Part shown: positions 1-7,790 of the stretch, in pieces
How positions within the stretch are numbered: the stretch's first letter is position 1
How the letters are laid out: the number at the start of each line of letters is the position of its first letter
Assembly: GCA_934702375.1 (NCBI GenBank)
Contig: CAKUYE010000011.1
Coordinates: 1-64,000, forward strand
Length of the DNA: 64,000 bases
Origin: an uncultured Bacillota bacterium
GTDB taxonomy: Bacteria; Bacillota; Dehalobacteriia; UBA7702
Direction of reading: 5' to 3'
Program-made: the position numbers and the translations under genes
Notes under the pieces: generated by a model
Database searches by the model: none
What the model saw: only the letters and a program-made list of their open reading frames with translations
Told to the model about the DNA's origin: nothing

Positions 1-96
1 AATTTCGGGAAGCATCCATGATAAAGAGCTAATTATTCAATTTAAATCTCGGTATCCAGAATACTGGGTACATATCATTTTATGGTGCGATCTTTC

Positions 97-125
97 TTGA
101 CTTTTGCTCTTCCTTCGCGTATAAT
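97..125 (+). promoter_or_regulatory. Sigma-A promoter for candidate antitoxin RNA
   Basis: TTGACT (97-102) and TATAAT (120-125) are separated by exactly 17 bp. Transcription would start near 132 and run toward the 3' side of the minus-strand toxin gene, stopping at the hairpin 186-228 followed by a T-run. No plus-strand gene lies in that span, so the promoter most likely drives a short RNA. Confidence 0.7.
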
Positions 126-131
126 GTTTAT

Positions 132-230
132 AGAAACAGGCAGCCATTGGTCTGCCTCAAAGGTCACAATTTTATCATTTTCACTAAAATGACTATTGCA
201 ATCTTTGGTCGGGTGCAACGGTCATTTTTT
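132..230 (+). ncRNA. Candidate RNA antitoxin (type I TA)
   Basis: This span of about 100 nt follows a near-consensus promoter and holds two hairpins: 138-157 (AGGCAG/CTGCCT) and 186-228 (15-nt imperfect arms, TGCA next to the loop), the second followed by a T-run like an intrinsic terminator. It converges on the small toxin gene at 254-331, so the two transcripts would overlap in their 3' parts. This is the layout of txpA/RatA-like or Fst-like type I systems. The RNA role is inferred from layout only. Confidence 0.5.
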
Positions 231-253
231 CTTTGTCTATAAGGATTTCCATA

Positions 254-331
254 TTAGGATTTTCCTTTTAGTAAGAAGAGCATCATTAACATGATATCCA
301 AAGAGATAAACAGTAATGTCAACTCATTCAT
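254..331 (-). CDS. Putative holin-like toxin peptide
   Basis: A 25-residue peptide starting MNELTLLFIS and ending LLKGKS. It is almost entirely one hydrophobic segment with a short basic tail, as in the small holin-like toxins of Firmicutes. A ribosome site (AAGGCGG) lies 8 nt before the ATG at 331; an in-frame ATG at 337 is less well placed. The flanking hairpin-rich 3' sequence and the convergent short RNA fit a type I toxin that acts at the cytoplasmic membrane. Alternatives are a small membrane peptide of other function or a chance ORF; the promoter, ribosome site and paired RNA argue against chance. Confidence 0.6.
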   Translation of the reverse strand: MNELTLLFISLDIMLMMLFLLKGKS

Positions 332-380
332 AACCATCACCGCCTTCTTGATGATGGCAGACCGATCGGCTTGACCTGTT

Positions 381-413
381 ATTGAAGATACTATCTTCAA
401 TGATAACATTATA
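381..413 (-). promoter_or_regulatory. Toxin promoter (-10) and leader palindrome
   Basis: On the minus strand an extended -10, TGGTATAAT, ends at 408 (TATAAT complement 408-413); the -35 is poor. Just downstream, 381-401 is a palindrome with perfect 10-bp arms (ATTGAAGATA/TATCTTCAAT) around one base. It would fold in the toxin leader or serve as an operator. Confidence 0.45.
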
Positions 414-494
414 CCAGAAATTTTCCTGAAGTGCGAGGGTAAATTCCCCGCATTATTTTTTTCAGAGCTTTCTTTAGCAGCGGCTTTGGTTTTC

Positions 495-522
495 TTGACG
501 GAAGACGGATTTATGGTATAAT
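495..522 (+). promoter_or_regulatory. Sigma-A promoter, no adjacent gene
   Basis: TTGACG (495-500), 16-bp spacer, TATAAT (517-522). The next start codon is 200 nt away and a terminator-like hairpin intervenes, so it may drive a short RNA. Confidence 0.5.
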
Positions 523-528
523 ATTTTT

Positions 529-586
529 AGTAGGAAGATTGACCGGATGGCTCTGCTTTTGCCCGGGCCATTTTCCTGTTTTTTTA
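529..586 (+). ncRNA. Candidate short RNA ending in a terminator
   Basis: Between the promoter at 495-522 and a 7-bp stem (ATGGCTC 547-553 with GGGCCAT 565-571, one G-T pair) followed by a T-rich tract to 586 there is room for a transcript of about 60 nt. It could also be an attenuated leader of the operon starting at 728. No homology is recognised. Confidence 0.25.
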
Positions 587-613
587 TGTATTTAAGATTC
601 CGGTATAAAGATT

Positions 614-703
614 TTATTCTTTTTTAAGACTTTTCTTATTCTTTTTTCATCTTCACCTGCTATACTGAGAATTGTAAAAAGGATCTCGAGAAAACGTTTT
701 CTC
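614..703 (+). promoter_or_regulatory. Control region of the ABC/two-component operon
   Basis: Two identical 12-mers, TTATTCTTTTTT, lie at 614-625 and 636-647, 22 bp apart, just before a -10 TATACT (661-666) that lacks a good -35. This spacing, two helical turns, suits an OmpR-type response regulator such as the one encoded at 4571. Downstream, 688-703 is a perfect 16-bp palindrome centred on CG (GAGAAAACGTTTTCTC), like a LacI/CcpA-family operator. A strong AAAAGGAGGA ribosome site follows before the ATG at 728. Confidence 0.4.
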
Positions 704-727
704 AAACAAAAAAAGGAGGATGATCTT

Positions 728-1891
728 ATGAAATCCAACCGCATTTCCAAAAGAATGAGCCGTGCCATTGTTTGCGGCCTTGTGGGCGTTTTGCTCCTTT
801 CGGTTTCGGTGTTTGCCGCCTACGGCAGCGCCAGCGGCTACGGCAAATATAAAGAAGCCGTGACCTCACTGATTACCGATACGAAAAACGCTACCATGAA
901 ATTGTCTCAAACCATTACCTATGACGGTGAAGTTACTTACAAAAATGTCAGCATCACCAAGATGGACGGCACCAACGGCAGCACCCATACGAAAGAGGTA
1001 AGTAAAGACAAAAGCTACAACTATGAAAACTGGTATTCTTCCGTAAATGGTCAAGCCATTCAGTTCTCCGCCGGAGATAACTATTATAACACTTGGGACG
1101 ACGATTATTTTGCCAACCCCTTTGGGGAAAGTGAGTATTCCGATAAAATCGTGAAATTCACCTCACTCCTTGCCGATACGGTATTGGGGGATTTAAAGAA
1201 CAATTTCGTACTGGTCAACAGCGAAAAAGGTTTTCACACGTATTCTCTGGATCTTACCGCAGACCAAATGCCCGCTTTGGTCAATGCCGGTCTTGACTTG
1301 ATGTTGGTTTCTGCCGGTACCAATACCGGCTACACTATATATGAAGACAGCGACAGCACACTGAAAGACTACTACGAAAAGAATCATGACGAAGCTTTGC
1401 CGGAAGACTTTTTTGAAAAAGTCAACGGTTCCGACGCTCCCGGTTCGTATTATGATATTTATGATGATACCTGGGAGGAAATGAACAACTATTATGATAA
1501 CCTCTTGGAAGAGAATTACGACGGCAATGGTATTATGTACGTGAAAGCCGACGGTACCTATGAAATGTTTGACGATTATTCGGTTTATTGCCGTACCCAC
1601 GAAATGTACGGTAACAGCATCACCGATTATCTGGGCGCCAATGCCATCATGTCCAAAGCAACGATGAATGTGACCTTTGATGACAACAATCGTATTGTCG
1701 AAAACGACGGTACCGTTTACTTTGAACAGACCGACAAAGACGGTACAAAGCATACTTTGGAATATACCCTTCGTTTGGACATCGCCGATTACGGCACCAC
1801 AAAGGTCACTCCCTTTGATACCGGAGACCGTGTGAATTACGACGATGTCGTAAACGAAGTAGATTGTTTCAACGAAAATGAGTCAAAATAA
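728..1891 (+). CDS. Secreted protein of unknown function
   Basis: A 387-residue protein with an N-terminal basic stretch and hydrophobic segment (about residues 12-32, ending VFAAYG) that looks like a signal peptide or uncleaved anchor. The rest is soluble, rich in Tyr, Asp and Asn, with many YY/DD pairs, and shows no motif I recognise. It is the first gene of an operon: its stop is 13 bp before the ATP-binding subunit start, and a permease, histidine kinase and response regulator follow. By position it may be an extracytoplasmic sensor or partner of the transporter; that is inference. The start has a strong AAAAGGAGGA site. Confidence 0.8.
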   Translation: MKSNRISKRMSRAIVCGLVGVLLLSVSVFAAYGSASGYGKYKEAVTSLITDTKNATMKLSQTITYDGEVTYKNVSITKMDGTNGSTHTKEVSKDKSYNYENWYSSVNGQAIQFSAGDNYYNTWDDDYFANPFGESEYSDKIVKFTSLLADTVLGDLKNNFVLVNSEKGFHTYSLDLTADQMPALVNAGLDLMLVSAGTNTGYTIYEDSDSTLKDYYEKNHDEALPEDFFEKVNGSDAPGSYYDIYDDTWEEMNNYYDNLLEENYDGNGIMYVKADGTYEMFDDYSVYCRTHEMYGNSITDYLGANAIMSKATMNVTFDDNNRIVENDGTVYFEQTDKDGTKHTLEYTLRLDIADYGTTKVTPFDTGDRVNYDDVVNEVDCFNENESK

Positions 1892-1904
1892 CGAGGAACC
1901 GCCG

Positions 1905-2669
1905 ATGGATACGGAAAAGGTATTAGAAATCAATCATCTGGTTAAAAAATATAAAAACGGCCGTGGGGTCAACGACATCTCCTTCTCGATTCGAGAAGGG
2001 GAGGTCGTTGGCCTTTTAGGCCCCAATGGCTCCGGTAAAACGACGATTATGAAGTGCATCATAGGCTTCCAGCGTTACGATTCCGGGAGCATACAGGTTT
2101 TTGGAAAAGACCCCGGGGAGGATATCGAAGGAGTGCTGAGCCGTGTGGGCAGCCTTATTGAGCAGCCTGCTCTTTACGAAAACCTTACGGCAATGCGGCA
2201 GCTGAAAATGATGGCGCGGTATTATCCCGGGCTGGACCCTCAATGTGCAGAGATGGCACTGAAAAATGCCGGCCTTGAGCGGTATGGCAATGAAAAGGTG
2301 CGCCGCTATTCTTTGGGGATGAAGCAGCGTTTGGGGATTGCCCTGGCATTGCTTTCCGACCCGGATTTTGTGATTCTGGATGAACCGGGAAACGGTCTGG
2401 ATATTGAGTCTACCGTGGAACTGCGCAACTCCATTATTGCTCGGGCAAAGGAAAAAGGCAAGACCTTCCTTGTGTCCAGTCATCAGGCCGATGATATCGA
2501 AAAAGTCTGTGACCGCGTCATCATTATTTATGACGGTGCTCTGATTGATGATGTTTCCGTAGAGGAAGCTTTACGCCGCAGTCCTTCCTTGGAGGATTAC
2601 TTCCTGATGCGTATTCGTGCGGAGAAAACCGGCACGATGCCGGGGAAAGGCGGTGATGCCATATGCTGA
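1905..2669 (+). CDS. ABC transporter ATP-binding protein
   Basis: A 254-residue ATPase. Visible motifs are Walker A GPNGSGKTT, signature YSLGMKQRLG, Walker B FVILDEP followed by GNGLD (Gly where many have Thr), and the H-loop in SSHQADD. It powers the permease encoded next (7-bp overlap), most likely export of a peptide or lipid-linked compound, or self-protection, as in ABC-2 systems beside two-component genes. I chose the ATG at 1905 because GAGGA (1893-1897) precedes it; the upstream ATG at 1878 lies inside the previous gene and has no ribosome site. Confidence 0.9.
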   Translation: MDTEKVLEINHLVKKYKNGRGVNDISFSIREGEVVGLLGPNGSGKTTIMKCIIGFQRYDSGSIQVFGKDPGEDIEGVLSRVGSLIEQPALYENLTAMRQLKMMARYYPGLDPQCAEMALKNAGLERYGNEKVRRYSLGMKQRLGIALALLSDPDFVILDEPGNGLDIESTVELRNSIIARAKEKGKTFLVSSHQADDIEKVCDRVIIIYDGALIDDVSVEEALRRSPSLEDYFLMRIRAEKTGTMPGKGGDAIC

Positions 2670-3409
2670 AGGCGGCTTATCTCAACGAACTGGAAAAGCT
2701 GGTTTGTCGTAAAAAATATGTGGTCTTTCTCGTATTGGATCTGGTATTTTGCCTTCTCACCGCAGTAGCCCAGTTGTTGGCAGAGATCTTTGCCAAAGGA
2801 GTGGTCTCCACCTTTTCGCTTTTTGACGGAATGCTGTTAAATGGCTTTACCTTTTATTCCATGGTATTTTTACCCTTTATTCTTTTGATGGGCTGTACCG
2901 ATCTTTTCAGCGGGGAGTATCACGATCTTTCCATTCGCATGGTATTTCAGCGGCCGGTGGCGCGGTGGAAGCTCTTTCTCGCCAAAAATGCCGCCATTTT
3001 TACCGTTGTTTTGGCTTATATGGCGGTGCACTTTGTCTTTTTAGTCGTCATTAAGGCCGTTTTCGGGCAGACCTTTGCCGGTACGTTCTATGCTCTGGCG
3101 GCATATCTCATCGATATCCTGCCTTTGTTAGTGGTGTTGTTCTTCTTTGCCTTCATTCATCAGCTGGTACGCTCCTCGGGGTCGGCGGTAGCCCTGTCCG
3201 TTGTAGCATACTTGGTGATATTCTTTATCGGTCGCTACGTATCCTTTGCTTCGGGCCTTGTGTTTACGGAGTTTATCGGTTGGCACAGCCTGTGGCTTGG
3301 GGTTATGCTGCCCCTGCCGGTGCTGCTGCCGAAAATCGGCATCGTTTTGGGTACGGCAATCATCCTTTATTGTGCTGCCTATGAACTGTTTCAGCGGAAA
3401 GAGATCTAA
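2663..3409 (+). CDS. ABC-2 type transporter permease
   Basis: A 248-residue integral membrane protein with about six hydrophobic segments, including ones near residues 20-40, 65-85, 105-130, 145-165, 175-195 and 220-240. The region around SGEYHDLSIRMVFQRPVARW between helices 2 and 3 is typical of ABC-2 permeases (coupling segment). It overlaps the ATPase gene by 7 bp and abuts the histidine kinase gene, so the four genes are co-translated. Substrate unknown. Confidence 0.85.
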   Translation: MLKAAYLNELEKLVCRKKYVVFLVLDLVFCLLTAVAQLLAEIFAKGVVSTFSLFDGMLLNGFTFYSMVFLPFILLMGCTDLFSGEYHDLSIRMVFQRPVARWKLFLAKNAAIFTVVLAYMAVHFVFLVVIKAVFGQTFAGTFYALAAYLIDILPLLVVLFFFAFIHQLVRSSGSAVALSVVAYLVIFFIGRYVSFASGLVFTEFIGWHSLWLGVMLPLPVLLPKIGIVLGTAIILYCAAYELFQRKEI

Positions 3410-4549
3410 ATGCATCGTTTAAAAACACGCTTTGCAATTACATATATCACGGCCATTGCTGCGTTTCTGCTCCTTACCGTTGTGATTACCGCTCTGGTGG
3501 TGTTTGTTTTTCTTGTGCGTCATGGGGAGAGAGTTTACACCTTTTTTGATGTACCCGGCTCGTTTTTGCACCTCAACGGTGCGATGCTGCTGCCTTATCT
3601 CCTGCTGTGGTTGTTGCTTTTGATTCTGGCAGCGGTTTCTATCGGCGCATTTTTACTCTCCCGGCTCCATCACAAGGTCACCATGCCCATTGAAGATCTG
3701 CGTATTGCCACCGACTATATCAGCAACGGGGAATACGATGCCGATATCATCGGCGGGGAGGATCTGGAAATCAATGACCTCTGCCGTTCCCTCGATAAAA
3801 TGCGCCTGCGCCTCAAGGAAAAAACCGCAACGGAAGCGGCCATCATGGCCGACCGCAATTTGCTCATAGCCAATATTTCCCATGATATGCGTACGCCTCT
3901 AACAACAATCCGCGGCTATTTGCAGGCCATTGAGGATGGCGTTGCCCAAACGCCGGAGCAGATCCAAAATTGCTACGACTATATCAAAGCCAAAACGGAG
4001 TTTCTGGAATTTCTGGCGGCGGATATGTCGGAATATTCCGATCAGGAATCCGGCCGGCTCCGCTATTGCTTTGAAGATGTGGAGCTTTGCGGTTTTCTGC
4101 GGGATATGGCTGCGGAGTACGGAGAGGATACGGCATCCAAGGGCTTTGAATTTTCCATCTCCATCCCCGAGGAAGAAGTGTATCTCCGGGCCGATCGTTA
4201 TCGCCTCCAACGGGTGCTGCAAAATGTGCTGTCCAATGCCATTAAATACAATAAACCCGGCGGGCGGATTGATGTTTCTCTGGAAGTAACGCCCCCCTAT
4301 GCCTATATTTGCGTTGCCGATAGCGGCATTGGGGTTGCCGACGAATCTCTGAAAAAGGTATTCGACAGCTTTTACCGGGAGGACAGCTCCAGAGGAAATG
4401 TCAGCGGTCACGGTCTTGGCCTGGCCATTGCCCGACAGATCGTAGAAGCCCACAAAGGCAAAATATGGATGCAGAGCAAAGAAAATGAAGGAACTCAGGT
4501 CTTTCTCTGCTTTCCGTTGGCAGAGGAACTGCACACAAAACACGCCTGA
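3410..4549 (+). CDS. Sensor histidine kinase
   Basis: A 379-residue membrane kinase. Two transmembrane segments (about 12-35 and 60-85) bracket a very short extracytoplasmic loop, followed by a HAMP-like region, the HisKA box with ISHDMRTPLTTIRGY (phospho-accepting His), and a HATPase domain with NVLSNAIKYN, ADSGIGV and GHGLGLAIA. The ATG begins directly after the permease stop. A short sensing loop beside an ABC exporter suggests that the kinase senses through the transporter or membrane. Its partner is the response regulator 21 bp downstream. Confidence 0.92.
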   Translation: MHRLKTRFAITYITAIAAFLLLTVVITALVVFVFLVRHGERVYTFFDVPGSFLHLNGAMLLPYLLLWLLLLILAAVSIGAFLLSRLHHKVTMPIEDLRIATDYISNGEYDADIIGGEDLEINDLCRSLDKMRLRLKEKTATEAAIMADRNLLIANISHDMRTPLTTIRGYLQAIEDGVAQTPEQIQNCYDYIKAKTEFLEFLAADMSEYSDQESGRLRYCFEDVELCGFLRDMAAEYGEDTASKGFEFSISIPEEEVYLRADRYRLQRVLQNVLSNAIKYNKPGGRIDVSLEVTPPYAYICVADSGIGVADESLKKVFDSFYREDSSRGNVSGHGLGLAIARQIVEAHKGKIWMQSKENEGTQVFLCFPLAEELHTKHA

Positions 4550-4570
4550 GTACAGAGAAGGGGAAAGCCA

Positions 4571-5275
4571 ATGAAATTATTGATTATTGAAGATGATCTC
4601 AGCATTGCTGAGCTGGAAAAAACGTATCTGGAATTCTACGGCTATCAATGCGATATCGCCGGCGACAGCGATCAGGGCCTGAAAATGTTTCGGGAAAATG
4701 AAGATTACGGTCTGGTCCTTGTCGATGTGATGCTGCCCGGCTCCATGGATGGTCTGGGTCTTTGCAAGGCCATTCGCAGTGACTCCGATGTCCCTCTGAT
4801 CATCGTTTCCGCCAAAACCGACGATGCCGATAAAATTGCCGCCCTGGGCCTGGGCATCGATGATTACATCACCAAGCCCTTCAATGCCGGGGAGCTGGTG
4901 GCCCGAGTAAAGGCTCATATTTCCCGGTACGAAACCCTCACCAGTAAGGATCATGCACCCCAGAAAAAGAGTGTGATTGAGATCCGGGATATCGTGATTG
5001 AAAAGGAAGGCCATAAGGTTTTTGTTCACGGCAAAGAGATCAAATTTACCGAAAAGGAATATCAACTGCTCCTTCTCATGGCCGAGCATCCCGATATCGT
5101 TTTCTCTAAGGATCAGATTTTCGACCGTATCTGGGGCATGGACTCCATTGGCGATATCTCCACCGTAACGGTGCACGTAAAGAAGGTAAGGGATAAGCTG
5201 GAGTCGGCGGATCATGGGAGTTTGAAGCCGTATATTGAGACTGTGTGGGGGGTAGGCTACCGCTTCCGCTCATAA
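4571..5275 (+). CDS. OmpR-family response regulator
   Basis: A 234-residue regulator: receiver domain with acidic pocket EDD (residues 7-9), phospho-acceptor Asp in LVLVDVMLPG, Thr/Ser in IIVSAK and Lys in TKPF, then a winged-helix DNA-binding domain ending TVWGVGYRFRS. A GAGAAGGGG site precedes the ATG. It should be phosphorylated by the kinase encoded just upstream. The paired 12-mers at 614-647 are candidate sites for autoregulation. The stop codon is followed without a gap by hairpin repeat A. Confidence 0.93.
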   Translation: MKLLIIEDDLSIAELEKTYLEFYGYQCDIAGDSDQGLKMFRENEDYGLVLVDVMLPGSMDGLGLCKAIRSDSDVPLIIVSAKTDDADKIAALGLGIDDYITKPFNAGELVARVKAHISRYETLTSKDHAPQKKSVIEIRDIVIEKEGHKVFVHGKEIKFTEKEYQLLLLMAEHPDIVFSKDQIFDRIWGMDSIGDISTVTVHVKKVRDKLESADHGSLKPYIETVWGVGYRFRS

Positions 5276-5391
5276 GCACGCTAAATCACTGATACTCGGC
5301 AAACCTTTCGAACTCCGAGCTTGCAGGTACAAGGAGTACACTGCAAACTCGAAGTCCGAAATGTTTACCGAGTCTAAGCGATTTATCGCGC
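5276..5391. repeat. Long hairpin element A
   Basis: About 116 nt that fold into one long imperfect hairpin: the left arm from 5276 is complementary to the right arm ending at 5391, with scattered single mismatches, and the loop carries GGTACAAGGAGTACAC. Outer arms contain ACTCGGCAAA on the left and TTTACCGAGT on the right. It begins immediately after the response regulator stop codon. Confidence 0.8.
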
Positions 5392-5495
5392 TTAGAGATA
5401 CTTTGCGCAAAATCTCTGCGCGGCAGCTTCCGGGTACAAGGAGTACACCTCCACCTGCCCCACAGAGCTTTTACCCAATTAAAGCCATTTATCGG
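5391..5495. repeat. Long hairpin element B
   Basis: Same plan and loop (GGTACAAGGAGTACACC) as element A. The inner arms are different in sequence but still complementary: CTCTGCGCGGCAG on the left against CTGCCCCACAGAG on the right. The outer arms pair weakly. Confidence 0.7.
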
Positions 5496-5520
5496 CTCCA
5501 TAGCTATGTTTTTCGTTTCC

Positions 5521-5620
5521 GGGCGTGCTAAATGCACAGCTTGCGCAGCAGTTTCCGGGTACAAGGAGTACACCTCCAACTACTGCACAAATCTTTTACA
5601 AGATTCAGCACATTTATCCC
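5521..5620. repeat. Long hairpin element C
   Basis: Same plan. The left arm has GTGCTAAATGCACAG and the right arm ATTCAGCACATTTATCCC; the loop is GGTACAAGGAGTACACC. Inner arms GCGCAGCAGTTTCC and CCAACTACTGC pair imperfectly. Confidence 0.7.
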
Positions 5621-5655
5621 ACCCTCGCCCATATCTAGTTTCTTGTGTGGTGAGC

Positions 5656-5704
5656 CTGCAAACTCGAAGTCCGAAATGTTTACCGAGTCTAAGCGATTTA
5701 TCGC
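5656..5704. repeat. Right half of element A, duplicated
   Basis: These 49 nt are identical to the right arm of element A (5341-5389). The left arm is absent, so this is a recombinant or truncated copy, apparently recent. Confidence 0.8.
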
Positions 5705-5806
5705 ATTGCGAAGCAATGCAAAATGGCTTCGCCTTGAGGAGAAGCTGGCGGCGTAGCCGACTGATGAGGTGTCGCGAAGGGTGCATCGAAATGATATGAA
5801 AATAGT

Positions 5807-5855
5807 AATTGCGGCGTGAGACGTATCTTTGAAAGGTACGCCTCACGCCGCAGTT
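5807..5855. repeat. Central TGCGGCG hairpin, copy 1
   Basis: Near-perfect inverted repeat: base AATTGCGGCGTGAG against CTCACGCCGCAGTT with a short tip. Related hairpins lie at 8386-8434 and 16078-16126, with the same base and diverged but complementary tips. It is the approximate centre of symmetry of the flanking repeats (GATGAGGTGTCGCG on the left, CGTCACGCCACCTCATC on the right). Confidence 0.75.
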
Positions 5856-6055
5856 TGTTTTATGATATCAATTATGCTTTACCGTCACGCCACCTCATCC
5901 ACCGCAAGCGGTCCCCCTTCCCCTCAAGGGGAAGGCATGCGTAGCAGGCACTTTGTATGAAATCAGATACTTTTCGCGACGGTGTAACATTTATCGCGAA
6001 GCATCGCAAAAGTATCTGCGGCGCACCAACCCGCGGTACAAAACCACCTCCGGGT

Positions 6056-6173
6056 GGGATAAACGGTTTTAATCGGGTAAAAGATTCCGGTATTGGGAGC
6101 GAAGTATACAAGGCGTATCTGAAGCCTCCCGATGCCGGGAGATTTTGCCCGATTACAATCGTTTAGCGCGCCC
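6056..6173. repeat. Long hairpin element H (inverted orientation)
   Basis: Same family as elements A-C but in the opposite orientation: starts GGGATAAACGG, ends CGTTTAGCGCGCCC, with tip GTATACAAGGCGTATC. The arms TTAATCGGGTAAAAG and ATTTTGCCCGATTA pair. Together with A-D it flanks the central hairpin, so 5276-6173 is a large mirrored composite. Apart from these repeats, 5276-6233 holds no gene I can support. Confidence 0.75.
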
Positions 6174-6233
6174 GCAACGAAAACCACCGCCGACGCACTG
6201 CCCTAAAAATCCCCAAGAAGCTAAAACCAAACT

Positions 6234-7637
6234 TTAGTTATTCACGACTAAGCTAAAACTGTACCCATTGCCCCTTGCATTATCAATAAACCTCGGCAAA
6301 ATCGCCGTATTCGTGGAGGACACCGCATGAAGAAGATACACCGCGCCGGGATGGAGCCGGGCATTGAGCTTGTTCAGCGATGCACTTTGCCCCGGCTGGG
6401 CTTTGGGGTCGTAGTCGCCATAGGCAAAGCTCCAGAATACGCTTTTCATATGAAGGCTGTTTACAATGGCCAGGGAGCGCATGCTGTAGATCCCGGCAGG
6501 GAAACGGAAAAGGGTCATTTCATAGTCGTATTTGTTTCGGAGGATGTTTTGGAGCTTTTCAATATCGTTGCGCTGGGCATCCAGACTCAAAGAGGGCATA
6601 CCCTTTGCCGGGTGGGCGCAGGTGTGGTTGCCGATCACATGGCCTTCGTCGATCATTCGTTGTACCAATCCGGGGTTGTGCTCTACAAAATCCAGGGTAA
6701 CAAAGAATACGGCTTTGACCTCTTTTTCCTTTAATGTATCGAGGATTCGAGGAGTATAGCCGTTTTCGTAGCCTTCGTCAAAGGTCAAATAGATGGTTCT
6801 GGGTTGATCCGGACCGATGCTCAGCAGATTGTAGCTGTCGCCATAGGCATTTTGCACCCGAATAGGCTCTGCGGGACGGTTCAGGCTGTCGTAGCCGCCG
6901 CCGAACCAGTATTCATTGACCTTGTTGGATTCGTTCATGATCGCACTGTCGCTGATAGTCGTGGCTTTGTAATCCTGTACATTAAGACCGTTGAAATCCT
7001 TGGCAAAGCGCACGAGGATTGCTGCAACCTGGCTTCGTGTCGAGGCTTGACCCGGCATCAGCCGCAGCACATTGTCGTCAAAGCTGCCGTAAATGATTTT
7101 GTTGCCCACAGCCCATTCCATGGCTTCTGCAGACCATGAAGCGACTTCGGCTTTATCTGCAAAGTTATCCAGGGTTGCGGCATTGGCCGGTGTTCCCTTC
7201 ATGGCTGCGGTGTAGTAGCCGTAGATGATCTTAACCATTTGCTCTCTGGTCACGGCGATATTGGGGCCGAAGGTACCATCGGGAAATCCTTCCACGATCC
7301 CCTGTTCGGTGCTCCACCGCACCGCCGGGGCATAGTAGCTGCTGTTATCTACATCGGGGTAAGCAGCGCTTTCGCTCACCGCCGGAGAGCCTGCCATACG
7401 ATAGATCACCGTAACCAGCATTGCCCGGGTCATGCTGTCCTTAGGGGCAAAGGTGTTGGCGGCAGTGCCGTAAAAGAAATGGTTGGCATAGGCATTGTAA
7501 ACATCGTTGTAATACCAGGCATTTTTTGTTACGTCATTAAAGGGACGCCCCATCTCCTTAGCGGCGATCCCCACCGGCAGAGCTAAAAGCAATGCCGAAA
7601 GGATGAGCATCGTTACGAAATACTTTAGCTTGTTCAT
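6234..7637 (-). CDS. S-layer-domain PdaA-like polysaccharide deacetylase
   Basis: A 467-residue exported protein: signal peptide (residues 1-26, ending GIAAKE), three SLH domains (about 30-75, 90-140 and 150-205) for binding to the cell wall, a linker, then a NodB-type deacetylase (about 275-465). The catalytic motifs read LTFDEGYENG (usual second Asp is Glu) and GNHTCAHP (His-x3-His). The continuation and the end HPGAVYLLHAVS closely resemble PdaA, the spore-cortex muramic delta-lactam enzyme, rather than a chitin deacetylase. Target peptidoglycan is inferred. The ATG at 7637 is 6 nt from AAGGAG; a longer reading frame upstream lacks a ribosome site. Confidence 0.85.
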   Translation of the reverse strand: MNKLKYFVTMLILSALLLALPVGIAAKEMGRPFNDVTKNAWYYNDVYNAYANHFFYGTAANTFAPKDSMTRAMLVTVIYRMAGSPAVSESAAYPDVDNSSYYAPAVRWSTEQGIVEGFPDGTFGPNIAVTREQMVKIIYGYYTAAMKGTPANAATLDNFADKAEVASWSAEAMEWAVGNKIIYGSFDDNVLRLMPGQASTRSQVAAILVRFAKDFNGLNVQDYKATTISDSAIMNESNKVNEYWFGGGYDSLNRPAEPIRVQNAYGDSYNLLSIGPDQPRTIYLTFDEGYENGYTPRILDTLKEKEVKAVFFVTLDFVEHNPGLVQRMIDEGHVIGNHTCAHPAKGMPSLSLDAQRNDIEKLQNILRNKYDYEMTLFRFPAGIYSMRSLAIVNSLHMKSVFWSFAYGDYDPKAQPGQSASLNKLNARLHPGAVYLLHAVSSTNTAILPRFIDNARGNGYSFSLVVNN

Positions 7638-7755
7638 CATCTTCTCCTTATTTGTTTTTGATGTTATAATGAAATCATAATGCAAAATATGGAATTTGAC
7701 AAGGGATTGGGAGTAGATTTAAGATTAATTTAATATTTTGATAGGGAAAAAAACC

Positions 7756-7786
7756 TTGACTCTGCCGTTGCGTCATAGCGTATTCT
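7756..7786 (+). promoter_or_regulatory. MerR-type promoter with 19-bp spacer
   Basis: TTGACT (7756-7761) and TATTCT (7781-7786) are 19 bp apart. This overlong spacer is the hallmark of promoters activated by MerR-family proteins, which often control their own gene. GGAGGTG follows at 7794-7800. The gene downstream is a regulator remnant. Confidence 0.6.
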
Positions 7787-7790
7787 TATA

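Noticed and set aside
2..100. Open frame from the window edge ending SRYPEYWVHIILWCDLS
   Set aside because: Only 32 codons are visible, no family is recognised, and the antitoxin-RNA promoter overlaps its stop. It may be the tail of a real gene, possibly from a mobile element, but this cannot be supported from the window.
5286..5846. Several 60-97-codon frames in the repeat region
   Set aside because: They are built from repeat arms, run on both strands over the same hairpins, and share identical peptides only because the DNA is repeated.
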